Below are positions 16,927 to 26,857 of a stretch of 64,000 nt of DNA, piece after piece; the first letter of the stretch is position 1, and each line of letters opens with the position of its first letter. A program made the translations under genes and the position numbers. The notes beneath the pieces were generated by a model. It searched no databases and was not told the DNA's origin. It saw nothing but the letters and a program-made list of their open reading frames with translations. Origin of the DNA: Hellea sp. (lineage in GTDB: Bacteria > Pseudomonadota > Alphaproteobacteria > Caulobacterales > Maricaulaceae). The stretch spans positions 1 to 64,000 of the forward strand of contig JAHDDX010000001.1 of the NCBI GenBank assembly GCA_020629135.1, in the 5' to 3' direction.

Positions 16927-18762
16927 TTATTCTTCTGTCGATTTTTCAACAATCCATTCATCGACCAGTTCTTCCAAAATAGCTAATGGCACGGAACCAT
17001 TGGCCAAAACCACATCATGAAATTCACGAATATCGAAATTTTCTCCTAACGCAGTTTCAGATTTCGTGCGCAATTCCTGTATTTTCAACATACCGATTTT
17101 ATAGGCGGTCGCCTGGCCAGGCCAAACAATGTAGCGGTCGATTTCCGCGCGGATATCACCTTCGGAATTAGCTGTATTGGCCATCATATATTCCACCGCC
17201 TGCTCTCGTGTCCATTTCTTGTGGTGAATGCCCGTATCGAGGACCAAACGCGCGGCTCTGAATATCTCCATCGATAAGCGACCAAAATCCTGATATGGGT
17301 CGGTATATAATCCAAGCTCTTTGGGGACGCTTTCAGAATAGAGGGCCCAACCTTCTATATAGGCTGTGTGACCACCAAGTGTACGGAATTTGGGAAGGCC
17401 TTCAAGCTCCATTCCGATCGCGATCTGCATGTGGTGCCCGGGAATGCCTTCATGATAAGCCAGAGCCTGCATCTGATAAATTGGCAGCTCGTTCATATCT
17501 TTGAGGTTTATGTAATAGGTTCCGGGGCGCGAGCCGTCCAGTGCCGGTTGGTTGTAAAAGGCGCCAAAAGCCGTCGCTTCGCGAAACGGTTCAACGCGTT
17601 TTACGATAACATCAGCTTTGGGTTTGGTAATGAAAAGATCATCTAATTCTTCGCGCATTTCATCGATGATAACCGTGGCTTGATCGATATATGACTGCCG
17701 TCCGTTATCATCATTTTCGAACGTGAATTTGGGGTCAGTTCGCAAATGTTCAAAAAAATCTTGAATGGAACCTTCAAACCCAACTTGCGTCATGATTTGG
17801 TGCATTTCGTCCTGAATTCGGGCGACTTCTTTTAGGCCGATTTCGTGAATTTCGTCGGCGCTCATATCGGTCGTCGTGTAGTGTTTTAATCGAGCCTGAT
17901 AAAATTCTGCGCCATTGGGCAGTTTCCATATACCGTCATCCGTGCTGGCCAATGCTTCATGTCGGTCAAACATTTCGATTAAGTTTGTATAGGCTGGCTT
18001 AACACTTGCCAGCATGGCAATGCGCGCTTCTTCGATGAGTTCGGATTTTTTATCTTCGTCCAATTTTAAAGCTTCAACTTTCTTTGTAAAATCAGCCAAA
18101 ATCGGGCTTGGGTCACCGTCACCAAATGGAGCTCCTTTTATGATATTTTGCGAGGCCTCTTTGATCTTGGGGTAAACGAATTTCGGGAGAGAAACACCGG
18201 ATTCGAATTGTGTCTCGGCTTTTTTCTGCGCCTGCCCCAGATAGGTGTTAAACACGTTGAGCCTTTTAATATAAGCCCTCGCATCCTCTTCAGAATTGAT
18301 TGCATGATAATTTATCATGAAAGAGGGGAGGCTGGTATGTGGTCCGCCCATATGTTGAAAAACATATTCTGAATTCGCAAAGGCATGTTCTGCCAGGCTG
18401 TCTTCGGTTGCGAATTCATATAGTCGAAATGAAAGCGCTGATTTATTTTCGAGTTCTGATGGGTCGAATTCTTTTCGAAGCTCGTTTAATCGAGATCGTT
18501 CGATCGCGGCCGTTTCATCGGCGGCGAGTTGGGAAATATCATCCAACTGGTCATAATTTTCATTTTTGCCAAGGTAAGTCTGGTACATGGGTGAGCGCGC
18601 GAGATCCTCTTCAAATCGCGCAGCGAACCATTCGTCGAGGGCCCGACTTTGTTGTTCCGTGTGGGCGGTTTGATGTTCGCTTTTGGGATTAATAGATGGC
18701 GAACAGGCTATCAAAACAGTTACAGTTAATAGTGAGGCAAATGTCCCTATGATTTTTCGCAT
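16927..18762 (-). CDS. DUF885 family lipoprotein, putative zinc peptidase (copy 2)
   Basis: 611 residues, paralogue of the gene just downstream: YHEGIPGHHMQ near residue 438, YIEGWALYSESVP and VWPGQATAYKIGM appear in the same order and spacing. The signal peptide ends in LIAC, a lipobox. The start ATG at 18762 begins directly with a positively charged MRKI. The two genes are separated by about 80 bases, so tandem duplication within one operon is likely. Subtle differences in the substrate-side sequence (QMFGVQSGIPTFML versus QHMGGPHTSLPSFMI) suggest different specificities. It is divergent from cckA. Confidence 0.87.
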   Translation of the reverse strand: MRKIIGTFASLLTVTVLIACSPSINPKSEHQTAHTEQQSRALDEWFAARFEEDLARSPMYQTYLGKNENYDQLDDISQLAADETAAIERSRLNELRKEFDPSELENKSALSFRLYEFATEDSLAEHAFANSEYVFQHMGGPHTSLPSFMINYHAINSEEDARAYIKRLNVFNTYLGQAQKKAETQFESGVSLPKFVYPKIKEASQNIIKGAPFGDGDPSPILADFTKKVEALKLDEDKKSELIEEARIAMLASVKPAYTNLIEMFDRHEALASTDDGIWKLPNGAEFYQARLKHYTTTDMSADEIHEIGLKEVARIQDEMHQIMTQVGFEGSIQDFFEHLRTDPKFTFENDDNGRQSYIDQATVIIDEMREELDDLFITKPKADVIVKRVEPFREATAFGAFYNQPALDGSRPGTYYINLKDMNELPIYQMQALAYHEGIPGHHMQIAIGMELEGLPKFRTLGGHTAYIEGWALYSESVPKELGLYTDPYQDFGRLSMEIFRAARLVLDTGIHHKKWTREQAVEYMMANTANSEGDIRAEIDRYIVWPGQATAYKIGMLKIQELRTKSETALGENFDIREFHDVVLANGSVPLAILEELVDEWIVEKSTEE

Positions 18763-18885
18763 TTTGGTGAAACCATCAGTTGTGAGAAAGGGTGAACTCG
18801 ATTGTTTAAATGAAATGTTGAATTAAGCAAATAGGTCGCCAATCTTTTTTGAATAGGTCGGGCAGATTTCGTCTATAAAGCTGCC

Positions 18886-21399
18886 ATGGACGGTGTGATT
18901 CGCAAACAGCCGCTAAAACAACGATCCGCGCCGCGTCCAGCGAGCGTGTTGTGGTTGTTTGTCTTGTTGGGGTTGGCAATTGCATGTCTTTACCTGGCGT
19001 GGAATTACTCAAGTGCTCTTGGGAATACGGCTTCAATCGTCATGATTGGCATTGCCGTGATGTCTTTATTCCTTTTCGTGATGTTGTGGATTGGGCGAAA
19101 CCGAATGTCGGCAAAATTACACGAATTGGAGCCAGAGGAAATTTGCCAGCTTCTGGTCATGCATACGGATAATCCGTGTGTTTATTTGCAGAATGGCGAG
19201 GCTGTAATCGCTAATTCAGAGTATTTTGAATTGGCTCAGTCTTTTGGTGTCGCGAGTCGTAGCGATATTCCGCCTGGCCCGGATCGTTTGTTTGGAGACA
19301 GCGAACGGGATGTCGCTTCGACTATCTTCAGGCTTTATCATTTAGATGAAAGCGGAGAAATCGAAGAACGAGATATTCGGATAAATATTGACGGATTGGT
19401 TCGTCAAATGCGGGTGAAGGTAAGCGCCTATAAATCTGGCCAAGTATGGGATATTGTCGATCTTGATAAAGACCAAAAGCATCAAGCCGGTCTTCTCTCA
19501 AATGCGCCTGTCGGCTTGTTCGCGATTAATGCAATCGGCGAAATATTGGGCGCAAATCAAAATTTGGAAAAATGGGTTGGCGCGCCAATGGGGCAGTTTC
19601 CAAGCCACTTAAGAGAGTTCATCGAAAATCCGGAAATTCTTATAGAAGGCCCTAAAAACTCAGGCCGATTGGTTCGAGCGGATACGCGTTTAATCACCCA
19701 TCGTGGGATCGTGACCCCTGTTGTTTTACAGGCTATCTGGAATGATTTGGGCGAGGGCGAATTTCTGGCCAATGTCGCCTTGCATGGTCATTCCAGTTTA
19801 GGTTTCTCTAATGGTGTAATAAAACCCTCAATCGCCGATAGAAAAGCCGAGACGCCGGTTCATAATGCCCTGGACTCCGAATATGCTATGGCTCCAATTG
19901 CTTTTGCAAGACTGGATGGCACAGAGCTTGGTAAAGCTAAAATCATTTCTGTGAATGCCGCGTTCGAGAAAATGCTGGGGTCTGAAGATTGGCGGGAGCG
20001 TGAGCTCAAAACCCTCTTAAAAACCTCGGATATGGCACGAGACTTTCTAAACATGGATGCCAGTGACTGCTCGCCAGATGCCCCATTTGACGGCGTTTTG
20101 ACCGGGTCGCAATTGGCGGTCAGCATATATGTTGTGACTGACCCGATGAAAACAAGCTGCGAGCTATACATGGTAGATGTAAGTGCCCGCAAAGCTTTGG
20201 AAGATCAGTTGGTGCAATCTCAAAAAATGCAGGCGATCGGTCGGCTGGTGGCTGAAATTGCTCATGATTTCAATAATTTGCTGGCGGCGATGCGATTGTA
20301 TACGGACACGTTATTGGGGCGTCATCCGATCGGGGATCCCTCTTATCCTGAACTGCAACAAATCAATTCCAATATTAATCGCGCAGCCTCTTTAGTTAAA
20401 AAGTTGCTCGCTTATTCACGCAAACAAACCATCCGGGCTGTGCGTTTGGATGTTTCAGAAACATTATCTGATATGGCCGTGACCTTGAAACAGGTTTTGG
20501 GTGAGCGTGTTACCTTGGACATCGTGCACGGTCGAGACCTGCCTCAAATCCGGGTGGATCGAAGTCAGCTCGATACAGTTCTTATGAATTTGGCCGTCAA
20601 TGCCAGGGATGCCATGAAAGAGCAGGGGGGCGGCGAGATTAAAATCGAAAGTCGCGCTCTGAAAAAAGCTGACATTAAAGACAACGCGCTCAAGGCAGCC
20701 TTGGATTCTATCAAGACGGATCGTATTGTTGTCATTTCCGTCACTGATACAGGAACGGGCATAACGGACGAGATAAAGAGCCAGATATTTGAACCCTTCT
20801 TTACGACAAAGCCTCAGGGCGAAGGGACTGGTCTTGGATTGTCGACCGTTTACGGAATTGTACAACAATCTGGCGGTCATTTGGATATTGAAAGTGAATT
20901 AGGGGTTGGAACGACTTTTTCAATCTACCTGCCGGAGGCTTTAAAAGGTGCGGATGATGCGGAGGAAATTCCGCCCGTCAAAATTTCGTCACGGCCGTCC
21001 CGGCCACCGGCAGATCTTGCCGGTCAGGGTAATATCCTGTTTGTAGAAGATGAGGATTCAGTCCGGGTTATTGCAGCCAAAACACTCCGAAAACGGGGTT
21101 ACAATGTTATCGAGGCCTGTGACGGTGAAGAAGCCTATGATATTTTAAGTGATGCGGAAACGCCATTTGATTTAATGATTTCCGATGTCGTGATGCCCGG
21201 AATGGACGGACCAACTTTGCTTAAGAAGGCCCGGAAAATGATTGGAGACGCACGAATTGTATTTATTTCAGGCTATGCTGAGGAAGAGTTCTCAGATCTT
21301 TTGTCAGAGGAGCCTGATGTTACGTTTTTACCGAAGCCATTTACTCTTATTCAATTGGCAGAAAAGGTAAAATCCGAAATAGGAGAAGTCGGTCAATAA
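18886..21399 (+). CDS. cckA: Hybrid sensor histidine kinase/phosphatase CckA
   Basis: 837 residues. Two membrane helices (about 22-40 and 48-67) are followed by a long PAS-containing region (about 85-430), a HisKA domain with QKMQAIGRLVAEIAHDFNN (phospho-His at about 460), a HATPase domain (NLAVNARDAM near 569, GTGLGLSTVYGIV near 648) and a C-terminal receiver (FVEDEDSVRV near 718, phospho-Asp in SDVVMPGMDG near 767). The blocks RHPIGDPS, AASLVKKLLAYSRKQT and GERVTLDIVHGRDL match CckA specifically. In relatives CckA feeds phosphate through ChpT to CtrA and CpdR to control the cell cycle. A typical GG before the AHDFNN box reads AE here. There is no clear ribosome site before the ATG; TATAAA lies 12 bases upstream, so a leaderless transcript is possible. 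Confidence 0.88.
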   Translation: MDGVIRKQPLKQRSAPRPASVLWLFVLLGLAIACLYLAWNYSSALGNTASIVMIGIAVMSLFLFVMLWIGRNRMSAKLHELEPEEICQLLVMHTDNPCVYLQNGEAVIANSEYFELAQSFGVASRSDIPPGPDRLFGDSERDVASTIFRLYHLDESGEIEERDIRINIDGLVRQMRVKVSAYKSGQVWDIVDLDKDQKHQAGLLSNAPVGLFAINAIGEILGANQNLEKWVGAPMGQFPSHLREFIENPEILIEGPKNSGRLVRADTRLITHRGIVTPVVLQAIWNDLGEGEFLANVALHGHSSLGFSNGVIKPSIADRKAETPVHNALDSEYAMAPIAFARLDGTELGKAKIISVNAAFEKMLGSEDWRERELKTLLKTSDMARDFLNMDASDCSPDAPFDGVLTGSQLAVSIYVVTDPMKTSCELYMVDVSARKALEDQLVQSQKMQAIGRLVAEIAHDFNNLLAAMRLYTDTLLGRHPIGDPSYPELQQINSNINRAASLVKKLLAYSRKQTIRAVRLDVSETLSDMAVTLKQVLGERVTLDIVHGRDLPQIRVDRSQLDTVLMNLAVNARDAMKEQGGGEIKIESRALKKADIKDNALKAALDSIKTDRIVVISVTDTGTGITDEIKSQIFEPFFTTKPQGEGTGLGLSTVYGIVQQSGGHLDIESELGVGTTFSIYLPEALKGADDAEEIPPVKISSRPSRPPADLAGQGNILFVEDEDSVRVIAAKTLRKRGYNVIEACDGEEAYDILSDAETPFDLMISDVVMPGMDGPTLLKKARKMIGDARIVFISGYAEEEFSDLLSEEPDVTFLPKPFTLIQLAEKVKSEIGEVGQ

Positions 21400-21407
21400 G
21401 ATTTTTT

Positions 21408-21422
21408 GTTCCAATTTTGTTC
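21408..21422 (+). promoter_or_regulatory. LexA (SOS) box upstream of recA
   Basis: GTTC-CAATTTT-GTTC is an exact match to the alphaproteobacterial LexA site GTTC-N7-GTTC. It lies 115 bases before the recA start and 9 bases after the cckA stop. This indicates LexA-regulated, damage-inducible recA transcription from a promoter in the cckA-recA gap. Confidence 0.88.
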
Positions 21423-21496
21423 TTTTTGCTTGCGGGATGAGAACAAAAAGGGTACAGCCGATTCACGGCAGTCCAGTTCCAGCCGCAAATTTAAGA

Positions 21497-21520
21497 GATG
21501 ACCGAAGGGCTCCGGTCATC
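21497..21520 (+). other. Hairpin in the recA leader
   Basis: GATGACCG-aagggctc-CGGTCATC is a perfect 8-bp stem with an 8-base loop, ending 16 bases before the recA ATG. No T-run follows, so it is not an intrinsic terminator. It encloses an upstream in-frame ATG (21498), which argues against that start. It could act on mRNA stability or translation. Confidence 0.5.
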
Positions 21521-21536
21521 TAATCTGGAGACGAAA

Positions 21537-22658
21537 ATGAGCAAAAAAGCGAGACTCAAAGTCGTAGGTTCACCCATGGATTCTGATAAATCATCTGCCT
21601 TACAGGCCGCGCTTAGCCAAATAGACCGGGCTTTCGGTAAGGGCTCTGTTATGAAATTGGGTCAAAAAGACAGCCTGGATGTTGAGGCTGTTTCAACAGG
21701 ATCATTGGGATTGGATATCGCGCTGGGTATTGGTGGGCTGCCTAAAGGCCGCGTTGTTGAAATTTATGGTCCGGAGAGTTCCGGTAAAACGACCCTGTCT
21801 TTGCACTGTATTGCTGAAATGCAAAAGCAGGGGGGTGTCGCCGCTTTTGTCGACGCTGAACATGCTTTGGACCCGGTTTATGCTGGAAAGCTCGGTGTTG
21901 ATGTTAATGAGCTATTGGTCGCACAACCAGATACGGGTGAGCAAGCTTTGGAAATTGCCGATACGCTTGTGCGTTCTGGAGCGGTAGATGTTCTGGTAAT
22001 TGACTCTGTGGCCGCTTTAACGCCGCGGGCGGAACTCGAAGGCGATATGGGGGACAGCCTGCCTGGGCTACAAGCCCGACTGATGAGCCAGGCTTTGCGT
22101 AAGCTCACCGGTTCGATTTCGAAATCTGGCTGTATGGTAATCTTTATCAACCAGATCCGGATGAAAATCGGTGTGATGTATGGATCCCCTGAAACCACGA
22201 CTGGCGGGAATGCGTTGAAATTTTATTCTTCTGTGCGTCTGGATATCCGTCGGATCGGTGCCATCAAATACCGTGATGAAGTGATTGGCAATCAGACCCG
22301 GGTAAAAGTGGTCAAGAACAAGGTTGCACCACCATTCCGCCAGGTTGAGTTTGATATTATGTATGGTGAAGGCATCTCCAAAACTGGGGAACTTATTGAC
22401 TTGGGTGTCAAAGCCGGGGTTGTTGAAAAGTCCGGATCTTGGTATTCCTATGGTGAAGAACGGATTGGGCAGGGGCGTGAAAATGTCCGTAAGTTCTTAA
22501 AAGATAATCCGGATATCGCTGAAACGATTGAAACGCAAATTCGCCGGAATGAGGGCTTGATTGAAGAGGAACTTTTAATTCCCAGTGAAGAGCAATCTGA
22601 TGACGTGGATGCGGAATTAGAAGATACAGGCGATACAGTTGCCCGTCTGGGCGGATAA
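21537..22658 (+). CDS. recA: Recombinase RecA
   Basis: 373 residues from the ATG at 21537, which has a GGAG site six bases upstream; an in-frame ATG at 21498 would add 13 residues but sits inside a hairpin. RecA coats single-stranded DNA, pairs homologous strands and triggers LexA cleavage. Walker A is GPESSGKT (about 78-85); [16 protein letters not shown] and the L2-region motif [13 protein letters not shown] are intact. The acidic tail ([17 protein letters not shown]) is normal. It is preceded by a perfect SOS box. cckA-recA-alaS synteny is shared with Caulobacter-like alphaproteobacteria. Confidence 0.97.
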   Translation: MSKKARLKVVGSPMDSDKSSALQAALSQIDRAFGKGSVMKLGQKDSLDVEAVSTGSLGLDIALGIGGLPKGRVVEIYGPESSGKTTLSLHCIAEMQKQGGVAAFVDAEHALDPVYAGKLGVDVNELLVAQPDTGEQALEIADTLVRSGAVDVLVIDSVAALTPRAELEGDMGDSLPGLQARLMSQALRKLTGSISKSGCMVIFINQIRMKIGVMYGSPETTTGGNALKFYSSVRLDIRRIGAIKYRDEVIGNQTRVKVVKNKVAPPFRQVEFDIMYGEGISKTGELIDLGVKAGVVEKSGSWYSYGEERIGQGRENVRKFLKDNPDIAETIETQIRRNEGLIEEELLIPSEEQSDDVDAELEDTGDTVARLGG

Positions 22659-22750
22659 GCCGCGTAAATCACGTCTTTTTTGTAAAATGAGCGCTTGGCA
22701 GTGTCAGGCGCTCTTCCTATATGGGGTGAACGCAAAAATGAGTGAATATC

Positions 22751-25381
22751 ATGACGAGCCTTCGGGATATAAGACAACAGTTTCTCAGCTATTTTGATAG
22801 CCACGACCATTCCATCGTGAGCTCAAGCCCTTTGGTGCCGGATAACGATCCGACCTTAATGTTCACAAATGCCGGAATGGTTCAGTTTAAGAACTATTTC
22901 ACGGGCGCTGAGACGCCCCCGATCTCACGTGCTGTGACCTCGCAAAAATGCGTGCGTGCAGGCGGAAAACACAATGATCTGGATAATGTTGGCTATACGG
23001 CGCGCCATCATACCTTTTTTGAAATGCTGGGGAATTTTTCCTTCGGTAATTATTTCAAAGACGTCGCCATCGAGCGGGCTTGGGAACTCGTCACCAAGGA
23101 TTTTGGATTGAGCAAAGATAAGCTCCTCGTGACCGTATATTCTGAAGATGACGAGGCGTTTGATCTTTGGAAGAAAATTGCCGGCTTGCCTGAAGAAAAG
23201 ATCATTCGCATTTCAACCTCTGATAATTTCTGGGCTATGGGTGATACCGGCCCTTGCGGGCCTTGTTCCGAGATTTTTTATGATCATGGGGCCGATATCC
23301 CTGGAGGACCTCCGGGAAGTCCGGATGAAGATGGCGACCGTTTTATCGAAATCTGGAACCTGGTTTTCATGCAGTTCGAAACTTTGGATAGCGGTGAGCG
23401 GATCAAGTTGCCTAAGCCCTCTATCGATACAGGGATGGGCTTGGAACGGACGGCCGCGATTCTGCAGGGTAAGCATGACAATTATGATATCGACCTGTTC
23501 CAAAATTTGATCGGAGCGTCAGAAGAATTAACGGGAGTAAAAGCTGAGGGTGATGCCAAGTTTTCTCACCGTGTGATTGCGGATCACTTGCGGTCTTGTT
23601 CTTTTTTAATGGCCGATGGTGTGACGCCGTCAAATGAGGGGCGGGGTTATGTTCTGCGTCGGATTATGCGCCGTGCTATGCGCCACGCTCATATTCTCGG
23701 GGCTAAAGACCCGTTGATGCACAGGCTGGTGCCAGCATTGATCTCTGAGATGGGCGATGTCTACACCGAGTTGGGACGGGCGCAGGCCTCAATTGAAGCA
23801 ACATTTGAGCAAGAAGAAGTCCGCTTCAGACGCACGCTCAGCAAAGGCACTGCACTGCTGGAAACGGCGACCGGAGAACTGGCCGACGGCGACGTTCTTG
23901 ACGGTACTGTGGCGTTTAAACTTTACGACACCTATGGGTTTCCTTTGGATTTGACGCAGGATGCCTTACGCTCACGCGGGATTACCGTGGATCAAGACGG
24001 TTTTGACAAGGCCATGGCCCGTCAGAAAGAAATGGCGAGCGCCAATTGGAAAGGTTCCGGAGACGCCGGAACGGAAAGCGTGTGGCTGGCCATTCGTGAG
24101 CGTCTCGGCGCCACAGAGTTTACGGGATATACCCAGCTCACCGATAAACATGCAGTTGGGGCGATCATTGTCGACGGCGAGGAAACTCAAATCGCCACCG
24201 ACGGCGACGTTATGTTTGTGTCGACAGCGACACCTTTTTACGCCGAAAGCGGGGGGCAGGCTGGTGATCTCGGGACTGTGAACCTGCCAAACGGAACCGT
24301 TGAAATCAGTGATGTCCTTAAAAAGGCGGGCGATGTGCATGTCCATATTGGCAAATTAACCGGAACAATGTCGGTCGGTGATTTGGCGGCGTTTGAGGTT
24401 GATGCGGATAATCGTGAACGCACCAAGCGCAACCACTCCGCGACCCATATTATGCATGAGGCCCTGCGACGCGTGCTCGGTCCGCATGTGACTCAGAAAG
24501 GTCAAATGGTGGACGGTGAACGAATCCGATTTGACATCTCCCATGGTCAGGCGATTTCGTCAGAGGAATTGTCCAAAGTCGAAGACCAGGTCAATGAAGT
24601 GATCTTGCAAAATGCCCAGTCTAAAACCGAACTTATGGCACCGAACGCAGCTATTGAAGCGGGAGCCATGGCGCTGTTTGGGGAGAAGTATGGGGATGAG
24701 GTACGCGTCCTGACCTTGGGTGACCCTTTGGGCGGCGATGACAAAGATTATTCTGTGGAACTTTGCGGCGGTACCCATGTGGACCGGACCGGCGACATCG
24801 CTTTGTTTAAAATCATTTCTGAAGGTGCAGTAGCGGCAGGTATTCGCCGTGTCGAAGCGGTCACCGGCGAAGCGGCGAGACAATATCTTGAAGGGCAGGC
24901 GAACCTCGCAAAACAGGCAGCCACAACCTTGAAAGCCAAGATCGAAGATGTTCCGGCCCGCATTCAAGCTTTGATGGATGAGCGCCGGAAATTGGAAAAG
25001 GAACTATCCGCCGTCAAAAAACAACTTGCCTTGGGCGGCGGCGGGGGTTCAGCTGCCGTCGAAGAGCTTAACGGCGTGAAATTTATGGGGCGTGTTTTGG
25101 ACGGCGTTTCCGGCAAAGATCTACGCGCTATGCTCAATGAGCAAACGCAAACGATCGGTACCGGCATTGTGGCTTTTGTGGCGAAAGATGACGGAAAAGT
25201 CGCAGTGGCTGTCGCCGTTACGCCTGATCTGACTGATAAATATTCGGCGGTCACACTGGTCAATGCCGGGGCCGAAAAAGTCGGCGGACGCGGCGGCGGA
25301 AAGCCTGAAATGGCTCAAGCCGGTGGTTCGGATGTGTCCGGCGCAGATGAGGCCTTGGAAGCTATTAAAGCGTCAATCTAA
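22751..25381 (+). CDS. alaS: Alanine--tRNA ligase
   Basis: 876 residues, full length. Charges tRNA-Ala. The N-terminal class II catalytic domain begins [15 protein letters not shown] and contains the motif [13 protein letters not shown] and the [13 protein letters not shown] segment. The editing domain has the zinc-site histidines in [13 protein letters not shown] and the CGGTHV motif near residue 670. The C-terminal C-Ala domain includes a glycine-rich loop (GGGGG) and ends with [16 protein letters not shown] chose the ATG at 22751, matching the family start; a GTG at 22742 is in frame. It lies 92 bases after recA and its stop is one base from the convergent symporter gene. Confidence 0.97.
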   Translation: MTSLRDIRQQFLSYFDSHDHSIVSSSPLVPDNDPTLMFTNAGMVQFKNYFTGAETPPISRAVTSQKCVRAGGKHNDLDNVGYTARHHTFFEMLGNFSFGNYFKDVAIERAWELVTKDFGLSKDKLLVTVYSEDDEAFDLWKKIAGLPEEKIIRISTSDNFWAMGDTGPCGPCSEIFYDHGADIPGGPPGSPDEDGDRFIEIWNLVFMQFETLDSGERIKLPKPSIDTGMGLERTAAILQGKHDNYDIDLFQNLIGASEELTGVKAEGDAKFSHRVIADHLRSCSFLMADGVTPSNEGRGYVLRRIMRRAMRHAHILGAKDPLMHRLVPALISEMGDVYTELGRAQASIEATFEQEEVRFRRTLSKGTALLETATGELADGDVLDGTVAFKLYDTYGFPLDLTQDALRSRGITVDQDGFDKAMARQKEMASANWKGSGDAGTESVWLAIRERLGATEFTGYTQLTDKHAVGAIIVDGEETQIATDGDVMFVSTATPFYAESGGQAGDLGTVNLPNGTVEISDVLKKAGDVHVHIGKLTGTMSVGDLAAFEVDADNRERTKRNHSATHIMHEALRRVLGPHVTQKGQMVDGERIRFDISHGQAISSEELSKVEDQVNEVILQNAQSKTELMAPNAAIEAGAMALFGEKYGDEVRVLTLGDPLGGDDKDYSVELCGGTHVDRTGDIALFKIISEGAVAAGIRRVEAVTGEAARQYLEGQANLAKQAATTLKAKIEDVPARIQALMDERRKLEKELSAVKKQLALGGGGGSAAVEELNGVKFMGRVLDGVSGKDLRAMLNEQTQTIGTGIVAFVAKDDGKVAVAVAVTPDLTDKYSAVTLVNAGAEKVGGRGGGKPEMAQAGGSDVSGADEALEAIKASI

Positions 25382-25382
25382 A

Positions 25383-26840
25383 TTATTGTTTTGTTCCGAA
25401 GACATTGTCAGCGTCCCAAATGGGGCGCTTGCCAAATATAACTCGGTTTATTACCAAGGCTGACAGGACGCTGAGGATCAAGGTCATAGCCATTAAATGA
25501 ATATAATGAAGATTGATGTTCTGACTTTCAGCCATCGGGGCCGTTGCGAAAAAGTAGAAAACGACCCCAATAATCACGGCGATGATCATCGAGCGCGCAT
25601 CGACATTTTTAAATAAGAGACCGACCACAAAAGCCGATAATATCGGCATGGATAGCAAGCCATAGAGTTGCTGCATGGTATTGATAATGCTTTGCTCGGG
25701 ATTGTTATATATGGGTATCATCATAAACGCCAAAATGACCATTGAGATCGAAACCCAAAAGGACAGGCGTTTTACATTGGGGGTTTTATTGAAGTAGGTT
25801 TCGTGGATGTCACACACCCAAAGGGCGGCGGATGCATTTAAAATCGAATTAAATGTTGTGAGCACAGCGGCGGCAATCGCAGCCGCAAAAGCGCCAGATA
25901 AAAATGCGGGCAATAGGTCGCCGACAATTCGACCATAGGCCGCGTCCCCTATGTCGCCGTAAAGTTTATAGGATACGATACCCGGCAAAACGATTATCGG
26001 CGGAACGATCAAAAGACGAATGAGGGCCGCCGCAATGACGCCTTTTTGGGCTTCTTTGACATTTGGGGAGGCCATGGCGCGCTGTGTAATCGTTTGGTTG
26101 GTCGACCAGTAAAACATCTGAATGAATATCATTCCGGTGAATAAGGTTTTCCAGGGAATGTCTGAATCGTCCGCGCCTATCATTGTCAGGCGTTCTTGTG
26201 GGATGCCCGTAAAGTCCCATTTAATGGCATTCAGTGCGATCAGTGTCACAGTGATCGCCAGAGCCAGTAACAAAACGCCAGAAAAAGTATCAGATACGGC
26301 GACAGCTCTTAGGCCTCCAAAGATTGCATAGGCAGATCCTACCACGGCAAATATCGCCGCAATAATGTAAAGATTAACATCTATTCCAAACATGGTCTGC
26401 ATAAAGAGCGAGCCGCCATACAGCACGGCCGGCAGGAAAATGAATATATTTCCAAGCAGGAAAAGGACCGAAATCAAAGCGCGGATATGCGGGTTGTTGT
26501 ACCGTTTTTCCAATAATTCGGTCGTCGTCGTGCAATTGTATTTATAGTAAACCGGGATGAAAATGAAGCACAGCATGATCAGCCCAATGACAGCCGCGAG
26601 TTCCCACCAAGCCAGTAGAGCCATCTGATTACCGTTCATGCCTACCAGCTGATCCGTCGACAGATTGGTAAGCGTTATCGAACCGGCGACAAAATACCAT
26701 TTTAGCGACCCACCCGCTAGAAAATACTCTTGCTCACCGGTTTCACCGACACGTTGCCCGCGGCAATACCAATAGGTGACACCACCGATTAAGGCTGTGA
26801 GGGCTAGAAAAACGGCAATCTGAACTGTCTGTAATTCCAT
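25383..26840 (-). CDS. Sodium:solute symporter, SGLT-type (probable galactose/sugar uptake)
   Basis: 485 residues with about 13-14 hydrophobic segments. It belongs to the SSS family by the segments EYFLAGGSLKWYFVAGSITLTNLS, TTTTELLEKRYNNP and YWSTNQTITQRAMASPN, the last being typical of sodium/sugar (SGLT-like) members. It is the last gene of the minus-strand unit galT-galK-GH42-symporter, 17 bases after the GH42 gene. This context supports uptake of galactose or a galactoside across the inner membrane driven by sodium. The substrate is inferred from neighbours. Confidence 0.87.
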   Translation of the reverse strand: MELQTVQIAVFLALTALIGGVTYWYCRGQRVGETGEQEYFLAGGSLKWYFVAGSITLTNLSTDQLVGMNGNQMALLAWWELAAVIGLIMLCFIFIPVYYKYNCTTTTELLEKRYNNPHIRALISVLFLLGNIFIFLPAVLYGGSLFMQTMFGIDVNLYIIAAIFAVVGSAYAIFGGLRAVAVSDTFSGVLLLALAITVTLIALNAIKWDFTGIPQERLTMIGADDSDIPWKTLFTGMIFIQMFYWSTNQTITQRAMASPNVKEAQKGVIAAALIRLLIVPPIIVLPGIVSYKLYGDIGDAAYGRIVGDLLPAFLSGAFAAAIAAAVLTTFNSILNASAALWVCDIHETYFNKTPNVKRLSFWVSISMVILAFMMIPIYNNPEQSIINTMQQLYGLLSMPILSAFVVGLLFKNVDARSMIIAVIIGVVFYFFATAPMAESQNINLHYIHLMAMTLILSVLSALVINRVIFGKRPIWDADNVFGTKQ

Positions 26841-26857
26841 GTTTGTTCCCCAATTAC

